From positions 1-64,000 of the forward strand of contig CANRSF010000008.1 of the NCBI GenBank assembly GCA_947642445.1: a stretch of 64,000 bases of DNA. The letters run 5' to 3'. Shown here piece after piece: positions 23,056-32,048 of this stretch. Source of the stretch: an uncultured Collinsella sp. (GTDB lineage Bacteria > Actinomycetota > Coriobacteriia > Coriobacteriales > Coriobacteriaceae). How positions within the stretch are numbered: position 1 is the stretch's first letter; each line of letters begins with the position of its first letter. Position numbers and translations under genes: made by a program. The notes beneath the pieces were generated by a model. The model saw only the letters and a program-made list of their open reading frames with translations, was not told the DNA's origin and did no database searches.

Positions 23056-23805
23056 ATGTTGCTCGAGGGCAAGAAAGCAATCATCACCGGAGGCACACGC
23101 GGTATCGGCTATGCCATCGCCTGCCGTTTTATCGAGGAAGGCGCTGCCGTCACCGTCTTTGGCTCGCGCCAGGAGACTGCCGACACGGCCGTTGAGAAGC
23201 TGACAGCCGCCTATCCCGACGCCAAGGTCTGGGGTCGCTCCTGCGACCTCACCTCGCTCGAGGCCGTGACTGAGGCCTTTACGCAGACCGCAGCCGACAT
23301 GGGCGGCTTGGACACGGTCGTCAACAATGCCGGTATCTCCCAGCGTTCACCCCTCTTGGACTACACGGCCGAGGAGTTCGCAAAGGTCATGGACCTTAAC
23401 GTCGTCGCCGTCTTTAATGGCCACCAGGCTGCCGCCAAGATCATGACCGAGGCCGGCCACGGCGGCACCATCACTACCACAAGCTCGATGGTCGCCAAGT
23501 ACGGCCAGCCCTCCGGCGTCGGTTACCCCACGTCCAAGTTTGCCGTCAACGGTATGGTCCAGTCGCTCTCGCGCGAGCTCGCTCCCATGGGCATCCGCGT
23601 CAACGCCGTCGCCCCCGGCGTGACTAAGACCGACATGGTCGCCAACCTGCCCGAAGAAGTCATCAAGCCCATCATCGCTACCATCCCGCTCGGCCGCATG
23701 GGCGAGCCCGAGGATGTCGCCAACGCCTTTGTCTTCCTAGCGAGCGACATGGCCGCCTACGTTACGGGCGCTGTGCTCCCCGTCGACGGAGCTGCCCGCT
23801 CTTAA
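23056..23805 (+). CDS. SDR-family oxidoreductase, BaiA-like
   Basis: A classical short-chain dehydrogenase of 249 residues: cofactor motif TGGTRGIG (11-18), NNAGIS, and the catalytic Ser-Tyr-Lys in TTSSMVAKYGQPSGVGYPTSK (written here as TSSMV ... GYPTSK), then VAPGVTKTDM and PVDGA at the end. By memory it resembles the 249-residue BaiA 3-alpha-hydroxysteroid dehydrogenases in ITGGTRGIG, FNG, SGVGYP.SK and FLASD...VDGA, and in exact length. A 3-oxoacyl-ACP reductase-like role is the alternative. The ATG at 23056 is preceded by GAGAGGAAG. It is a single gene between two terminators. Confidence 0.85.
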   Translation: MLLEGKKAIITGGTRGIGYAIACRFIEEGAAVTVFGSRQETADTAVEKLTAAYPDAKVWGRSCDLTSLEAVTEAFTQTAADMGGLDTVVNNAGISQRSPLLDYTAEEFAKVMDLNVVAVFNGHQAAAKIMTEAGHGGTITTTSSMVAKYGQPSGVGYPTSKFAVNGMVQSLSRELAPMGIRVNAVAPGVTKTDMVANLPEEVIKPIIATIPLGRMGEPEDVANAFVFLASDMAAYVTGAVLPVDGAARS

Positions 23806-23847
23806 GGGACCACAAGCCTCAGCTCCCAGCCTCAACATTGCTCAACT

Positions 23848-23889
23848 AAAAGGCGCGCTTCCTGCATCAACTGCAGGCGGCGCGCCTTT
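23848..23889. terminator. Bidirectional terminator after the SDR gene
   Basis: AAAGGCGCGC pairs with GCGCGCCTTT across an inner CCTGCA-tcaac-TGCAGG stem. The symmetric A/T ends allow termination from either direction. It begins 42 bases after the SDR stop. Confidence 0.8.
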
Positions 23890-23902
23890 GTTCTGTTTGT
23901 AT

Positions 23903-24074
23903 GGGAAACTGCGTCCCGGTATTTCAGCTCAGAACGGGGCGCAGCTTCCCCCAGAGCCTTCTTTCGGAAACTATGTCCCATTCTGGGTCCGGATTCCGGG
24001 ATGCGCTTTCCGCAACGGACTTCTCGTGGAAAGCGCATCCCACTCTAGACGCCAATTCCGGGATGCATTTTCCG
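23903..24074. repeat. Three tandem 48-bp palindromes with exact 62-bp period
   Basis: Units begin at 23903, 23965 and 24027, exactly 62 bp apart. Each has an arm of the form GGAAA-nnnnn-TCCC, about 18 bases of loop, and an arm GGGATGC-nTTTCC. The linkers share acttct. The first unit (ending 23950) is the most divergent. Each unit would fold as an independent RNA or DNA hairpin. The array lies between the SDR terminator and the 3' end of the convergent antiporter gene. Confidence 0.75.
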
Positions 24075-24086
24075 CGGCGACGTTGG

Positions 24087-25649
24087 CTACCTGCCGTCGT
24101 CGTCCTGGGCCTCTTCGTGTGCGTAAAGCTCCAGCATGCGGCGGCGGTATTCGCGCACGGCGAGCTTGGCGCGCTCCAGGCGGCGGCGCTCACGCGGGGT
24201 GAGCTTGCCGGGGTCGATCTCGTCGCCGTAAGTCTTTTCGGCCAGCAAATGGGCGGCGTCCACGATGCGGGCATCGATGTGGCCGCTCGCCGCCTCGGCG
24301 GAAAGACGCTCGGCAATCGTATCGAGCGTAGGCAGGCCCTCGAATACGCGACCATGGCCATGCGAGGTCAGCAGCTCGTGCTCGCGCGCGAGCAAGCTCG
24401 CTAGGTCGTGGTGGGCGCGCAAGATGTCGAGCGCATCGGATGGACGCTCGGCAACCTCTGCCACGGCGGCGACCGGTGCGGCATCCACCACGCGGTAGAA
24501 GAGCTGCGCGAGCAATGGCATCAAGAACACCGTGATGGCACCGGCGGCAACCATGACCGACGCAATATCTTGCGACAGCGCGCCCGCGTTGACGGCAACG
24601 CTCGTAACGGCAACGATGATCGGCAGCGCCGTGGTGCAGTACAGGGCCACGGTAATGCGACCATACGCCGACACATCGCGCGTCGCAGGACAAATGCTCA
24701 TGGAAATAAGAATGGGCACGGCACGAATAATCAACAACGCCACGATAAAGCCCACGAGCAGACCCGGGCGCGACGCCACGGCCGTCAGATCGATCTTTGC
24801 GCCCGATACGGTAAAGAACACCGGAATCAAAAAACCGTAGGCCAGACCGTCGAGCTTGGTCTCGAGCGTATAGTTGCCCTCGGGGATGATATAGCGCAGG
24901 ACAAAGCCGGCGGCAAAAGAACCCAACACGATGTCGAGATCAAAGACAGCCGAGAATGCCACGAGCGTGACCAGGATGAGCACCGTCAGGCGCACGAAGG
25001 TCTGCGACGTGGTATCGGCGCGCTCCTCAACAAATGCAAAGAAGCGGCTGCCGACGCGCTTGGAGCGGCTCGGGACCACGGCCAGCAACACGCAAACCAC
25101 CGCAAACAAGCCAAGGATAACGAGCGTTTGGATGCCAGTGCGGGCAGACAACAGCACCGACATGGCGAGCACGGGACCGAGCTCGCCCCAAGTGCCATAC
25201 GCGAGAATCGAGTCGCCCACGCGCGTGCCGGTGAGCGAGCGCTCACGCATGATGGGCACAAGCGTACCGAGCGCCGTCGAAGTGAGGGCAAGCGTCACGG
25301 CGATACCGTCGAAATGACTGACTGAGAACCACGGGGTAAAGCGCACGGCAAGCCAGGCGATACCAAACGTGACGACCCACGTCGCCAAGCCGTAGCGCCC
25401 CTCGACGCCCGTGATGCTCTTGGGGTCGATCTCAAAGCCGGCAAGCAGGAACAAAAAGGCCAGGCCCAGCTCGGACACAAGCGAGACCTCAGCATCTACA
25501 TGGATGACGCCGAGCATATGGGGTCCCAGTACCGCGCCGAGCACGAGCAAAAAGACCGTCTCGGGAACGGGTTTTCCGGGAATCGCCGAGGCGATAAAAG
25601 GACTCGCAAAGGCCACGAGTGCGATGATGGCGAGCGAAACGAATGCCAT
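24087..25649 (-). CDS. CPA2-type cation/proton antiporter
   Basis: A 520-residue membrane protein with 11-13 helices in its first 390 residues, matching the Na+/H+ exchanger (CPA2, KefB/YjbQ-like) family: PETVFLLVLGAVLGPHMLG, ELGLAFLFLLAGFEIDP, TSTALGTLVPIM, FAAGFVLRYIIPEG and FFTVSGAKIDL. The acidic residue in AGFEID corresponds to the ion-binding region. The last 130 residues are soluble, charged and helical (ERLSAEAASG, RERRRLERAKLAVREYRRR), with no recognisable RCK/TrkA domain. It probably exchanges K+ or Na+ for protons. Single gene; the terminal repeats at 23903-24074 follow its stop. Confidence 0.87.
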   Translation of the reverse strand: MAFVSLAIIALVAFASPFIASAIPGKPVPETVFLLVLGAVLGPHMLGVIHVDAEVSLVSELGLAFLFLLAGFEIDPKSITGVEGRYGLATWVVTFGIAWLAVRFTPWFSVSHFDGIAVTLALTSTALGTLVPIMRERSLTGTRVGDSILAYGTWGELGPVLAMSVLLSARTGIQTLVILGLFAVVCVLLAVVPSRSKRVGSRFFAFVEERADTTSQTFVRLTVLILVTLVAFSAVFDLDIVLGSFAAGFVLRYIIPEGNYTLETKLDGLAYGFLIPVFFTVSGAKIDLTAVASRPGLLVGFIVALLIIRAVPILISMSICPATRDVSAYGRITVALYCTTALPIIVAVTSVAVNAGALSQDIASVMVAAGAITVFLMPLLAQLFYRVVDAAPVAAVAEVAERPSDALDILRAHHDLASLLAREHELLTSHGHGRVFEGLPTLDTIAERLSAEAASGHIDARIVDAAHLLAEKTYGDEIDPGKLTPRERRRLERAKLAVREYRRRMLELYAHEEAQDDDGR

Positions 25650-25833
25650 GTGATGCCTTTCTCTTGTTTGCGCTTCACTGTAGCACCCTCGCCGTCCTCA
25701 ACGCGCCGCGAGCTGTCGTATCATAGTGAGGTTTACAAACATGTGGCTCAAGGCGACCGCAGGGCAGACCCCGCAAACCGACCGCTGCCGCATACCGTAC
25801 CGTACGCCCAACCGATCAGGAAGGCAGGAACCA

Positions 25834-28800
25834 ATGGTCTCTCGTATCTACGTGGAGAAGAAACCCGGGTTCGACGTCGAGGCTCAGCAGCTCAAGGGCG
25901 AGCTGACCGAAATTCTCGGCATCAAGGGCATCGAGGCCCTGAGGATTATCAACCGCTACGACGTCGAGGGCATCGACAAGGAGCTTTTCCGGTCCTGCGT
26001 GCCGACCGTCTTTAGCGAGCCCCAGGTCGATGTGACCTACGACGAGCTCCCCGCAAGCGATGGCGCCGTCTTTGCCGTCGAATTCCTGCCTGGCCAGTTT
26101 GACCAGCGCGCCGACTCCGCCAGCGAGTGCGTGCAGCTCATCAGCCAGGGCGAGCGCCCCGCCGTGCGCTCCGCCAAGGTCTATATGATCTCGGGCGCTC
26201 TGGACGAGGCCGCCATTGATGCCATCAAGCACTACGTGGTGAACCCCGTCGAGGCGCGCATCGCCTCGCTCGACCTGCCCGAGACGCTGTACATGGAGAC
26301 CCCCGAGCCCCAGCCCGTCGAGGTGCTCGACGGTTTCCGCGAGCTCGACGAAGCCGGCCTTGCCGCCTTTATTTCCGAGCGCGGCCTTGCCATGGACGAG
26401 GCGGACATCGCCTTCTGCCAGCAGTACTTCCGCGATGAGGATCGCGACCCCACCATCACCGAGATCCGCGTGATCGACACCTACTGGTCCGATCACTGCC
26501 GCCACACCACCTTCGGCACCGTCCTGGACGACGTGACGATCGACGACGCCGTGGTGCAGCAGGCCTTCGACCGCTACATGGAAATGCGCCACGAGCTCGG
26601 TCGCGACGCCAAGCCCGTCTGCCTCATGGACATGGGCACCATCGGCGCCAAGTACCTTAAGAAGACCGGCGTCATGACCGATGTCGACGAGTCCGAGGAG
26701 ATCAACGCCTGCACCGTCAAGGTGAAGGTCGATGTCGACGGCGAGGACCAGGACTGGCTGTTCCTCTTTAAGAACGAGACCCACAACCACCCGACCGAGA
26801 TCGAGCCCTTCGGCGGTGCCGCCACCTGCGTGGGCGGTGCCATCCGCGACCCGCTGTCGGGCCGCAGCTACGTGTACCAGGCCATGCGTGTCACCGGCGC
26901 CGGCGACCCCACCGTCCCCGTGTCCGAGACACTCGAGGGCAAGCTGCCGCAGCGTAAGCTCGTGACCACTGCTGCCGCCGGCTACTCCAGCTACGGCAAC
27001 CAGATCGGCCTTGCCACCGGTCAGGTCAACGAACTCTATCACCCCGGTTACGTCGCCAAGCGCATGGAGGTCGGCGCCGTCGTGGGCGCTACCCCGGCAA
27101 ACCACGTGCGTCGCGAGTGCCCCGCCCCCACCGACAAGATCATCCTGCTGGGCGGCCGCACCGGCCGTGACGGCATCGGCGGCGCCACCGGCTCCTCCAA
27201 GACCCAGAACACCGAGTCCATCGAGACCTCGGGCGCCGAGGTCCAGAAGGGCAACGCCCCGGTCGAGCGCAAGCTGCAGCGCCTGTTCCGCCGCGGCGAC
27301 GCCTGCCGTCTAATCAAGCGCTGCAACGACTTTGGCGCCGGCGGCGTCTCGGTTGCCGTGGGCGAGCTTGCCGACGGCCTGTATGTCGACCTCGATACCG
27401 TGACCAAGAAGTACGACGGCCTAGACGGCACCGAGCTCGCCATTTCCGAGTCCCAGGAGCGTATGGCCTGCGCCGTCGCTGACGGTGACGTCGAGGAGTT
27501 CATGGGGTACGCCGCCGAGGAGAACCTGGAGGCGACCGTTATCGCCGAGGTTACCGCCGAGCCGCGCATGCGCATGGCCTGGAACGGCGTCGCCATCGTC
27601 GACCTGTCCCGCGAGTTCCTCAACTCCAACGGCGCGCCCAAGCACCAGGTCGCTCACGTCTGCGCCCGCAGCGTGTGGCAGCCCAGCTGGGCCGGCACCA
27701 CGCTCGCCGAGCGCATGACCTCGCTCGTCACCGATCTTAACGTCGCCTCCAACAAGGGCCTTTCCGAGCGCTTCGACTCCACCATCGGCGCCGCCACCGT
27801 GCTCATGCCCTTTGGCGGCAAGACGCAGCTCACCCCGAGCTCTGCCATGGTCGCCAAGTTCCCCGTGGACGGCGAGACCACCACGGCGAGCGCCATGGCA
27901 TGGGGCTTCAACCCCTACCTGATGGAGGCCGACCAGTTTGCGGGCGCCTACCTGTCCGTAGTCGAGTCCATCGCCAAGCTCGTCGCCGCCGGCTTTGAGC
28001 ACAAGCGCGCCTACCTCTCCTTCCAGGAATACTTCGAGCGCCTGCGCACCGAGGCCGAGCGTTGGGGCAAGCCCATGGCAGCCGTTCTGGGTGCCCTTAT
28101 GGCCCAGGTCGACCTGGGTGCCGGCGCCATCGGCGGCAAGGACTCCATGAGCGGCTCCTTTGAGGACGAGGCCGGCGAGCTCAACGTTCCGCCGACCCTC
28201 ATCAGCTTCGCCGTGGCCGTGGGCCGCGCCGCTCGTGCCGTCTCGCCCGAGTTCAAGGGCCTGACGCACCGCGTCGTCCGCATCGCCCCCGCCACCTATG
28301 GCGAGGATTACCGTCCCGATGCCCAGCAGCTGCTCGCCGCGTTTGACGCCGTCGAGGCGCTCACCGCCACCGGCGACGCCCTGGCCATCTCCACGCCCGG
28401 TTACGGCTGCGGCGCCGAGAGCCTCTTTAAGATGTGCGTCGGCAACCAGATCGGCATCGAGCTTGCCGAGGACGTGGACGTGGAGAGCCTCTTCACCCCG
28501 CTCTACGGCAGCTTTATCGTCGAGCTCGCAGAGGATGCCGAGCTGCCCGAGGTCGCCGACGGCGTTGTCGTCGAGCCCCTGGGCACCACCGTCGAGGGCT
28601 ATGTCATCGATACTGGCTCCGAGGTCATCGAGCTCTCCGAGCTTCAGGAGGCCTGGGAGAGCGGCATCGAGAGCGTCTTCGCCTACCGCAGCGCCGGCGA
28701 GACCGCCGAGGTCGAGACCATCGACTATCGCACCAAGGATATCCACGTGTACGGCGGCGCCAAGATTGCCCGCCCGCGCGTGATTATCCCGGTGTTCCCC

Positions 28801-29580
28801 GGCAACAACTGCGAGTACGACAGCGCTCGCGCCTTCCGCGCCGCCGGTGCCGAGGCCGACACTTTCGTGATCAACAACCTCACGCCCGAGGCCGTCGCCG
28901 AGAGCACCCACGAGCTTGCCCGCCGCATCCGTGCAAGCCAGATCGTCATGATCCCCGGCGGCTTCTCGGGCGGTGACGAGCCCGACGGCTCCGCCAAGTT
29001 CATCACGGCGTTCTTCCGCGCTCCCGAGGTCACCGAGGCAGTCCGCGACCTGCTCAAGGCCCGCGACGGCCTGATGCTGGGCATCTGCAACGGCTTCCAG
29101 GCCCTGGTCAAGCTCGGTCTGGTGCCCTATGGCGACATCGTCGATGCCACGCCGGATGCGCCCACGCTGACCTTTAACACCATCGGTCGCCATCAGAGCC
29201 GCCTGGTGCGCACCCGCATCTCGTCCAACTTGTCCCCGTGGCTGTCGCAGTGCAGCCTGGACGACCCCTACACCGTCGCCATCAGCCACGGCGAGGGCCG
29301 CTTTGTCGCCAACGACGAGGTACTCGCCCAGCTGATCGCCAATGGCCAGGTCGCCACGCAGTACGTGGGCGAGGACGGCAAGCCCAGTATGGATCTTTCC
29401 GTCAACCCCAACGGCTCCGTACTCGCCATCGAGGGCATCACGAGCCCCGACGGCCGCGTCCTGGGCAAGATGGGCCATGCCGAGCGTCGCGGCGACAACC
29501 TGTACCGCAACGTGCCCGAGCATGTCCCCGGCGATAAGTTCATGCCGATCTTTGAGAGCGGCGTAGCCTACTTCGCTTAA
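25834..29580 (+). CDS. purL: Phosphoribosylformylglycinamidine synthase (fused PurSLQ type)
   Basis: Catalyses the fourth purine-biosynthesis step, FGAR to FGAM, with glutamine and ATP. The 1248-residue single chain has an N-terminal PurS-like segment, two synthetase halves (TYWSDHCRHTTF, FLFKNETHNHPTEIEPFGGAATC, DFGAGGVSVAVGELADG, then GAIGGKDSMSGSF) and a C-terminal class I glutaminase (VFPGNNCEYDSARAF, GGFSGGDE, the nucleophile in LGICNGFQ). This is the clostridial-type long PurL. The ATG at 25834 follows AGGAAGGCAGGAA; an upstream extension to 25726 is unlike the family. A good terminator follows. No other pur genes are adjacent. Confidence 0.96.
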   Translation: MVSRIYVEKKPGFDVEAQQLKGELTEILGIKGIEALRIINRYDVEGIDKELFRSCVPTVFSEPQVDVTYDELPASDGAVFAVEFLPGQFDQRADSASECVQLISQGERPAVRSAKVYMISGALDEAAIDAIKHYVVNPVEARIASLDLPETLYMETPEPQPVEVLDGFRELDEAGLAAFISERGLAMDEADIAFCQQYFRDEDRDPTITEIRVIDTYWSDHCRHTTFGTVLDDVTIDDAVVQQAFDRYMEMRHELGRDAKPVCLMDMGTIGAKYLKKTGVMTDVDESEEINACTVKVKVDVDGEDQDWLFLFKNETHNHPTEIEPFGGAATCVGGAIRDPLSGRSYVYQAMRVTGAGDPTVPVSETLEGKLPQRKLVTTAAAGYSSYGNQIGLATGQVNELYHPGYVAKRMEVGAVVGATPANHVRRECPAPTDKIILLGGRTGRDGIGGATGSSKTQNTESIETSGAEVQKGNAPVERKLQRLFRRGDACRLIKRCNDFGAGGVSVAVGELADGLYVDLDTVTKKYDGLDGTELAISESQERMACAVADGDVEEFMGYAAEENLEATVIAEVTAEPRMRMAWNGVAIVDLSREFLNSNGAPKHQVAHVCARSVWQPSWAGTTLAERMTSLVTDLNVASNKGLSERFDSTIGAATVLMPFGGKTQLTPSSAMVAKFPVDGETTTASAMAWGFNPYLMEADQFAGAYLSVVESIAKLVAAGFEHKRAYLSFQEYFERLRTEAERWGKPMAAVLGALMAQVDLGAGAIGGKDSMSGSFEDEAGELNVPPTLISFAVAVGRAARAVSPEFKGLTHRVVRIAPATYGEDYRPDAQQLLAAFDAVEALTATGDALAISTPGYGCGAESLFKMCVGNQIGIELAEDVDVESLFTPLYGSFIVELAEDAELPEVADGVVVEPLGTTVEGYVIDTGSEVIELSELQEAWESGIESVFAYRSAGETAEVETIDYRTKDIHVYGGAKIARPRVIIPVFPGNNCEYDSARAFRAAGAEADTFVINNLTPEAVAESTHELARRIRASQIVMIPGGFSGGDEPDGSAKFITAFFRAPEVTEAVRDLLKARDGLMLGICNGFQALVKLGLVPYGDIVDATPDAPTLTFNTIGRHQSRLVRTRISSNLSPWLSQCSLDDPYTVAISHGEGRFVANDEVLAQLIANGQVATQYVGEDGKPSMDLSVNPNGSVLAIEGITSPDGRVLGKMGHAERRGDNLYRNVPEHVPGDKFMPIFESGVAYFA

Positions 29581-29618
29581 AGCTTTCCCATCGGGTACAA
29601 TCCCCTCGGGTAACAACA

Positions 29619-29654
29619 CCCGCCACCGACACATCCGGTGGCGGGTTCTTTTTT
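29619..29654 (+). terminator. purL terminator
   Basis: CCCGCCACCG-acacatc-CGGTGGCGGG followed by TTCTTTTTT, about 40 bases after the purL stop and before the EamA gene's ribosome site. Confidence 0.88.
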
Positions 29655-29679
29655 GCTTCGCGCATGTAGGAAGGACATC

Positions 29680-30615
29680 ATGGAAAGCCGCAAGCCGTAT
29701 CTCGCCACCCTGCCCGGACTCATCCTGGGCTGTCTTGTTTGTTGCGCGCTCTGGGGATCGGCCTTTCCCTGCATCAAGATCGGCTACGCACTCTTTGGTA
29801 TCCCGGCGCACGATAGCGCCTCGCAGCTGCTCTTTGCGGGCTTGCGCTTCACGCTTGCCGGCGCCCTGGTTATCGTTGGGATGAGTGCGGCCCAGCGCCG
29901 CCCCCTCATTCCGCAGGCTCGCGACATCAAGCCCATCTTTGTCTTGTCGCTCTTCCAGACTATCGGGCAGTACTTCTTTTTCTATCTGGGCCTCTCGCAC
30001 GCCAGCGCCATGTCGAGCTCCATCATCGAGGCCAGCGCCAACTTCCTCGCAATCCTCTTTGCCGCCCTGGCATTTCACACCGAGAAGCTCAATACGGCCA
30101 AGGTGCTTGGCTGTGCGCTGGGCTTTGCCGGCGTCGCGCTCGTCAACCTCTCGGGCGCAGATGGCACCTTTGGCTTCAGGCTCGATGGCGAGGGCTTTAT
30201 CCTAGCCTCCACTGTCGCGGGTGCTCTTTCGACCTGCCTGATCGGCATCTTCTCGCGCAAGCATGACGGCGTCTTGCTCGCCGGCTGGCAGTTTTTAGTC
30301 GGAGGTTTGGTCCTTACCGCCATCGGGTTTTTGATGGGCGGCGCGCTCTCCCCCACCGCGATCATCCCCGCCATCGCACTCATTATCTATATGGCACTCA
30401 TTTCCGCCGTCGCGTACTCGCTATGGTCGCGTCTGCTTGCCGTCAACCCCGTCAGCCGTGTGTCGGTCTTTGGCTTTATGAATCCAGTCTTTGGCGTACT
30501 GTTGAGCGCTCTGCTGCTCGGCGAGGGCGCTGGCACGAGCCCTGTTACCGTACTTGTTGCCCTGCTGTTGGTCTGCGGCGGCATCATCATCGTCAACAGG
30601 CCCAAAAAGGTCTAA
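29680..30615 (+). CDS. EamA/DMT-superfamily transporter
   Basis: A 311-residue membrane protein with ten predicted helices arranged as two EamA repeats: ALWGSAFPCIKIGYAL in helix 1, FAGLRFTLAGALVI, LFQTIGQYFFFYLGLSHASAMSSSIIEASANF in the first half, and a second half ending LLLGEGAGTSPVTVLVALLLVCGGIIIVN. Family members export metabolites such as amino acids; the substrate is unknown here. The ATG at 29680 has AGGAAGG six bases upstream. It follows the purL terminator by 26 bases, so its promoter either overlaps the terminator or it depends on read-through. Confidence 0.85.
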   Translation: MESRKPYLATLPGLILGCLVCCALWGSAFPCIKIGYALFGIPAHDSASQLLFAGLRFTLAGALVIVGMSAAQRRPLIPQARDIKPIFVLSLFQTIGQYFFFYLGLSHASAMSSSIIEASANFLAILFAALAFHTEKLNTAKVLGCALGFAGVALVNLSGADGTFGFRLDGEGFILASTVAGALSTCLIGIFSRKHDGVLLAGWQFLVGGLVLTAIGFLMGGALSPTAIIPAIALIIYMALISAVAYSLWSRLLAVNPVSRVSVFGFMNPVFGVLLSALLLGEGAGTSPVTVLVALLLVCGGIIIVNRPKKV

Positions 30616-30646
30616 CGAACTGCCCCTATTTAGCAGAGGGGGTTCA
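30616..30646 (+). terminator. Possible terminator of the EamA gene
   Basis: GAAC-tgCCCCT-atttagc-AGaGGGG-GTTC forms an imperfect stem immediately after the EamA stop. The U tract is absent, so the call is weak. Confidence 0.4.
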
Positions 30647-30715
30647 CATGCTTTAGCTTAATGGAGTACATCGGAGAGCCGAGGGCCGCCACGCCCGCCA
30701 GCGTGCGCCCTTTTT

Positions 30716-31867
30716 CTAGCGTATCTGGGCGCCGGCTTTCTTCTTCTCGCGCTTTACGCGGTAGAGCTCCGCGTCGGCAGCACGAAGCAAGTCTTGCCAG
30801 GTATCGACGCCATCACCGACCCGTGCGTAGCCGATGGACATCCGCAACAGATACGGCACGTCGGCACGTGCGAGCTCATCGTTGATTGCCGCACACAGGC
30901 TTATGATGTCCTGCTCCGCCGTCGCCTTTTGGAGCACCACGAACTCATCGCCGCCATAACGTGCGATAAAGCCGCCAGACGCCGAGCAGACTTCTTTGAG
31001 CGCAGCGGATATGACCTGAAGAGCGTGGTCGCCCTCCACATGCCCATAGCGATCGTTAATCTGCTTAAAGCCGTCGGCGTCCATCATAAGCAGATATACA
31101 TCTTCGGCCTGATCCACATTTGAGAAGAGCGACAGCATATAGGTCTCAAAACGGTTGCGATTGTTAAGTCCAGTCAACGGGTCGGTCGAGATGAGCTGCT
31201 CCTGGTAGATGATGTAAAGCAGCAACATGCTAATCATTATGCCGACACAAAGGCCGGGCACCGAGTATACGACCTGAAAGGTACCGCCCACCAGGGCCGG
31301 AATGGCGAAAAATGCCAAGGTTCGATAGATGGCCTTCGTCTGCAGGCTCTCGACCCTGCGAGATTGCACAAACGCATGCAGGGACGTATGTATAACGTAA
31401 CAGTAGCTGACGATGGGCTGGATCATATAGGCAAAGCCGCGACGATACACGCCCTGCGAATCGATATAGAACAGGGCGTGCGTCCAGTAACTGGTAAACG
31501 CCAGCACGACCACCAGAGCCGTAGGCAACGCTACAAGCACCACCCTATAGCGCGAGGTCAAAAGACGAGAACCCTGCACCGTCTCGGAATAGATAAACCA
31601 AATGAGACACGCGATAGCAAAGAGCGAAAACGAAACCGCGTTGGAAATCCAGTTGGCAGCAATGCCCAACGTGCCGTCCACACCGTCCGAAAGCGTCCAG
31701 ATCATATCGAATAATATGTACGCGGCAGAGGTGTAGCCAAGCATGCTAAACAATAGCTGCTGGGTGCTCGAGAACAAGGAGCGACGACTTCGCACGGCAA
31801 GCCCGATAAGAACAATCATGCATAGCACGAATATCTCAATCTTGAGTGCCTTAACCACTAGCGCCAT
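30716..31867 (-). CDS. Membrane-anchored GGDEF diguanylate cyclase
   Basis: The 383-residue protein has six or seven transmembrane helices (about residues 7-220) followed by a GGDEF domain: STDPLTGLNNRNRFE, LLMMDADGFKQINDRYGHVEGD, and the active-site loop RYGGDEFVVL, with MSIGYA near the end. It should make cyclic di-GMP from GTP. No RxxD inhibitory I-site appears at the usual place before the GGDEF loop, so product inhibition is doubtful. Start is uncertain: the ATG at 31867 has a GAAGGG directly abutting it, and a TTG at 31900 is possible. It is a single gene, with no phosphodiesterase nearby. Confidence 0.9.
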   Translation of the reverse strand: MALVVKALKIEIFVLCMIVLIGLAVRSRRSLFSSTQQLLFSMLGYTSAAYILFDMIWTLSDGVDGTLGIAANWISNAVSFSLFAIACLIWFIYSETVQGSRLLTSRYRVVLVALPTALVVVLAFTSYWTHALFYIDSQGVYRRGFAYMIQPIVSYCYVIHTSLHAFVQSRRVESLQTKAIYRTLAFFAIPALVGGTFQVVYSVPGLCVGIMISMLLLYIIYQEQLISTDPLTGLNNRNRFETYMLSLFSNVDQAEDVYLLMMDADGFKQINDRYGHVEGDHALQVISAALKEVCSASGGFIARYGGDEFVVLQKATAEQDIISLCAAINDELARADVPYLLRMSIGYARVGDGVDTWQDLLRAADAELYRVKREKKKAGAQIR

Positions 31868-31920
31868 CCCTTCAATACCCAAGTGGTCAGAATCGCCCAA
31901 TTCGAATCAGGGCAATAAAC

Positions 31921-31948
31921 ACCCCTTTACTCCGCAGGGGTAAAGGGG
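31921..31948 (-). terminator. Hairpin downstream of kdgT-like gene
   Basis: CCCCTTTAC pairs with GTAAAGGGG across a nine-base loop, followed on the minus strand by TGTTTATTG. It lies after a stronger hairpin (31961-32002) and may also insulate the GGDEF gene start. Confidence 0.5.
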
Positions 31949-31960
31949 ATAATAGCAGAG

Positions 31961-32002
31961 CGCCCGAACATCACTGCAAAACAGTTTCTGTTCGGGCGCC
32001 CA
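31961..32002 (-). terminator. Strong hairpin after kdgT-like gene
   Basis: GCGCCCGAACA pairs with TGTTCGGGCGC across a loop with cactgcaaaacagttt, itself partly self-complementary. It starts about 47 bases after the permease stop. The downstream side lacks a U run but is AT-rich (TGCTATTATCC). Confidence 0.6.
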
Positions 32003-32048
32003 TACGGCGCGAATTGCACACGCCGGCATCATTGATGGGTATCGATTG

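Noticed and set aside
23903..24074. Interpreting the 62-bp periodic array as a CRISPR
   Set aside because: The units are imperfect palindromes without constant repeats and variable spacers, and no cas genes are nearby.
27421..30078. Very long open frame (885 codons) on the minus strand across purL
   Set aside because: It is antisense to a certain gene. GC-rich codon bias leaves the opposite frame free of stops, and the product has low-complexity Gly/Asp/Leu composition with no domain.
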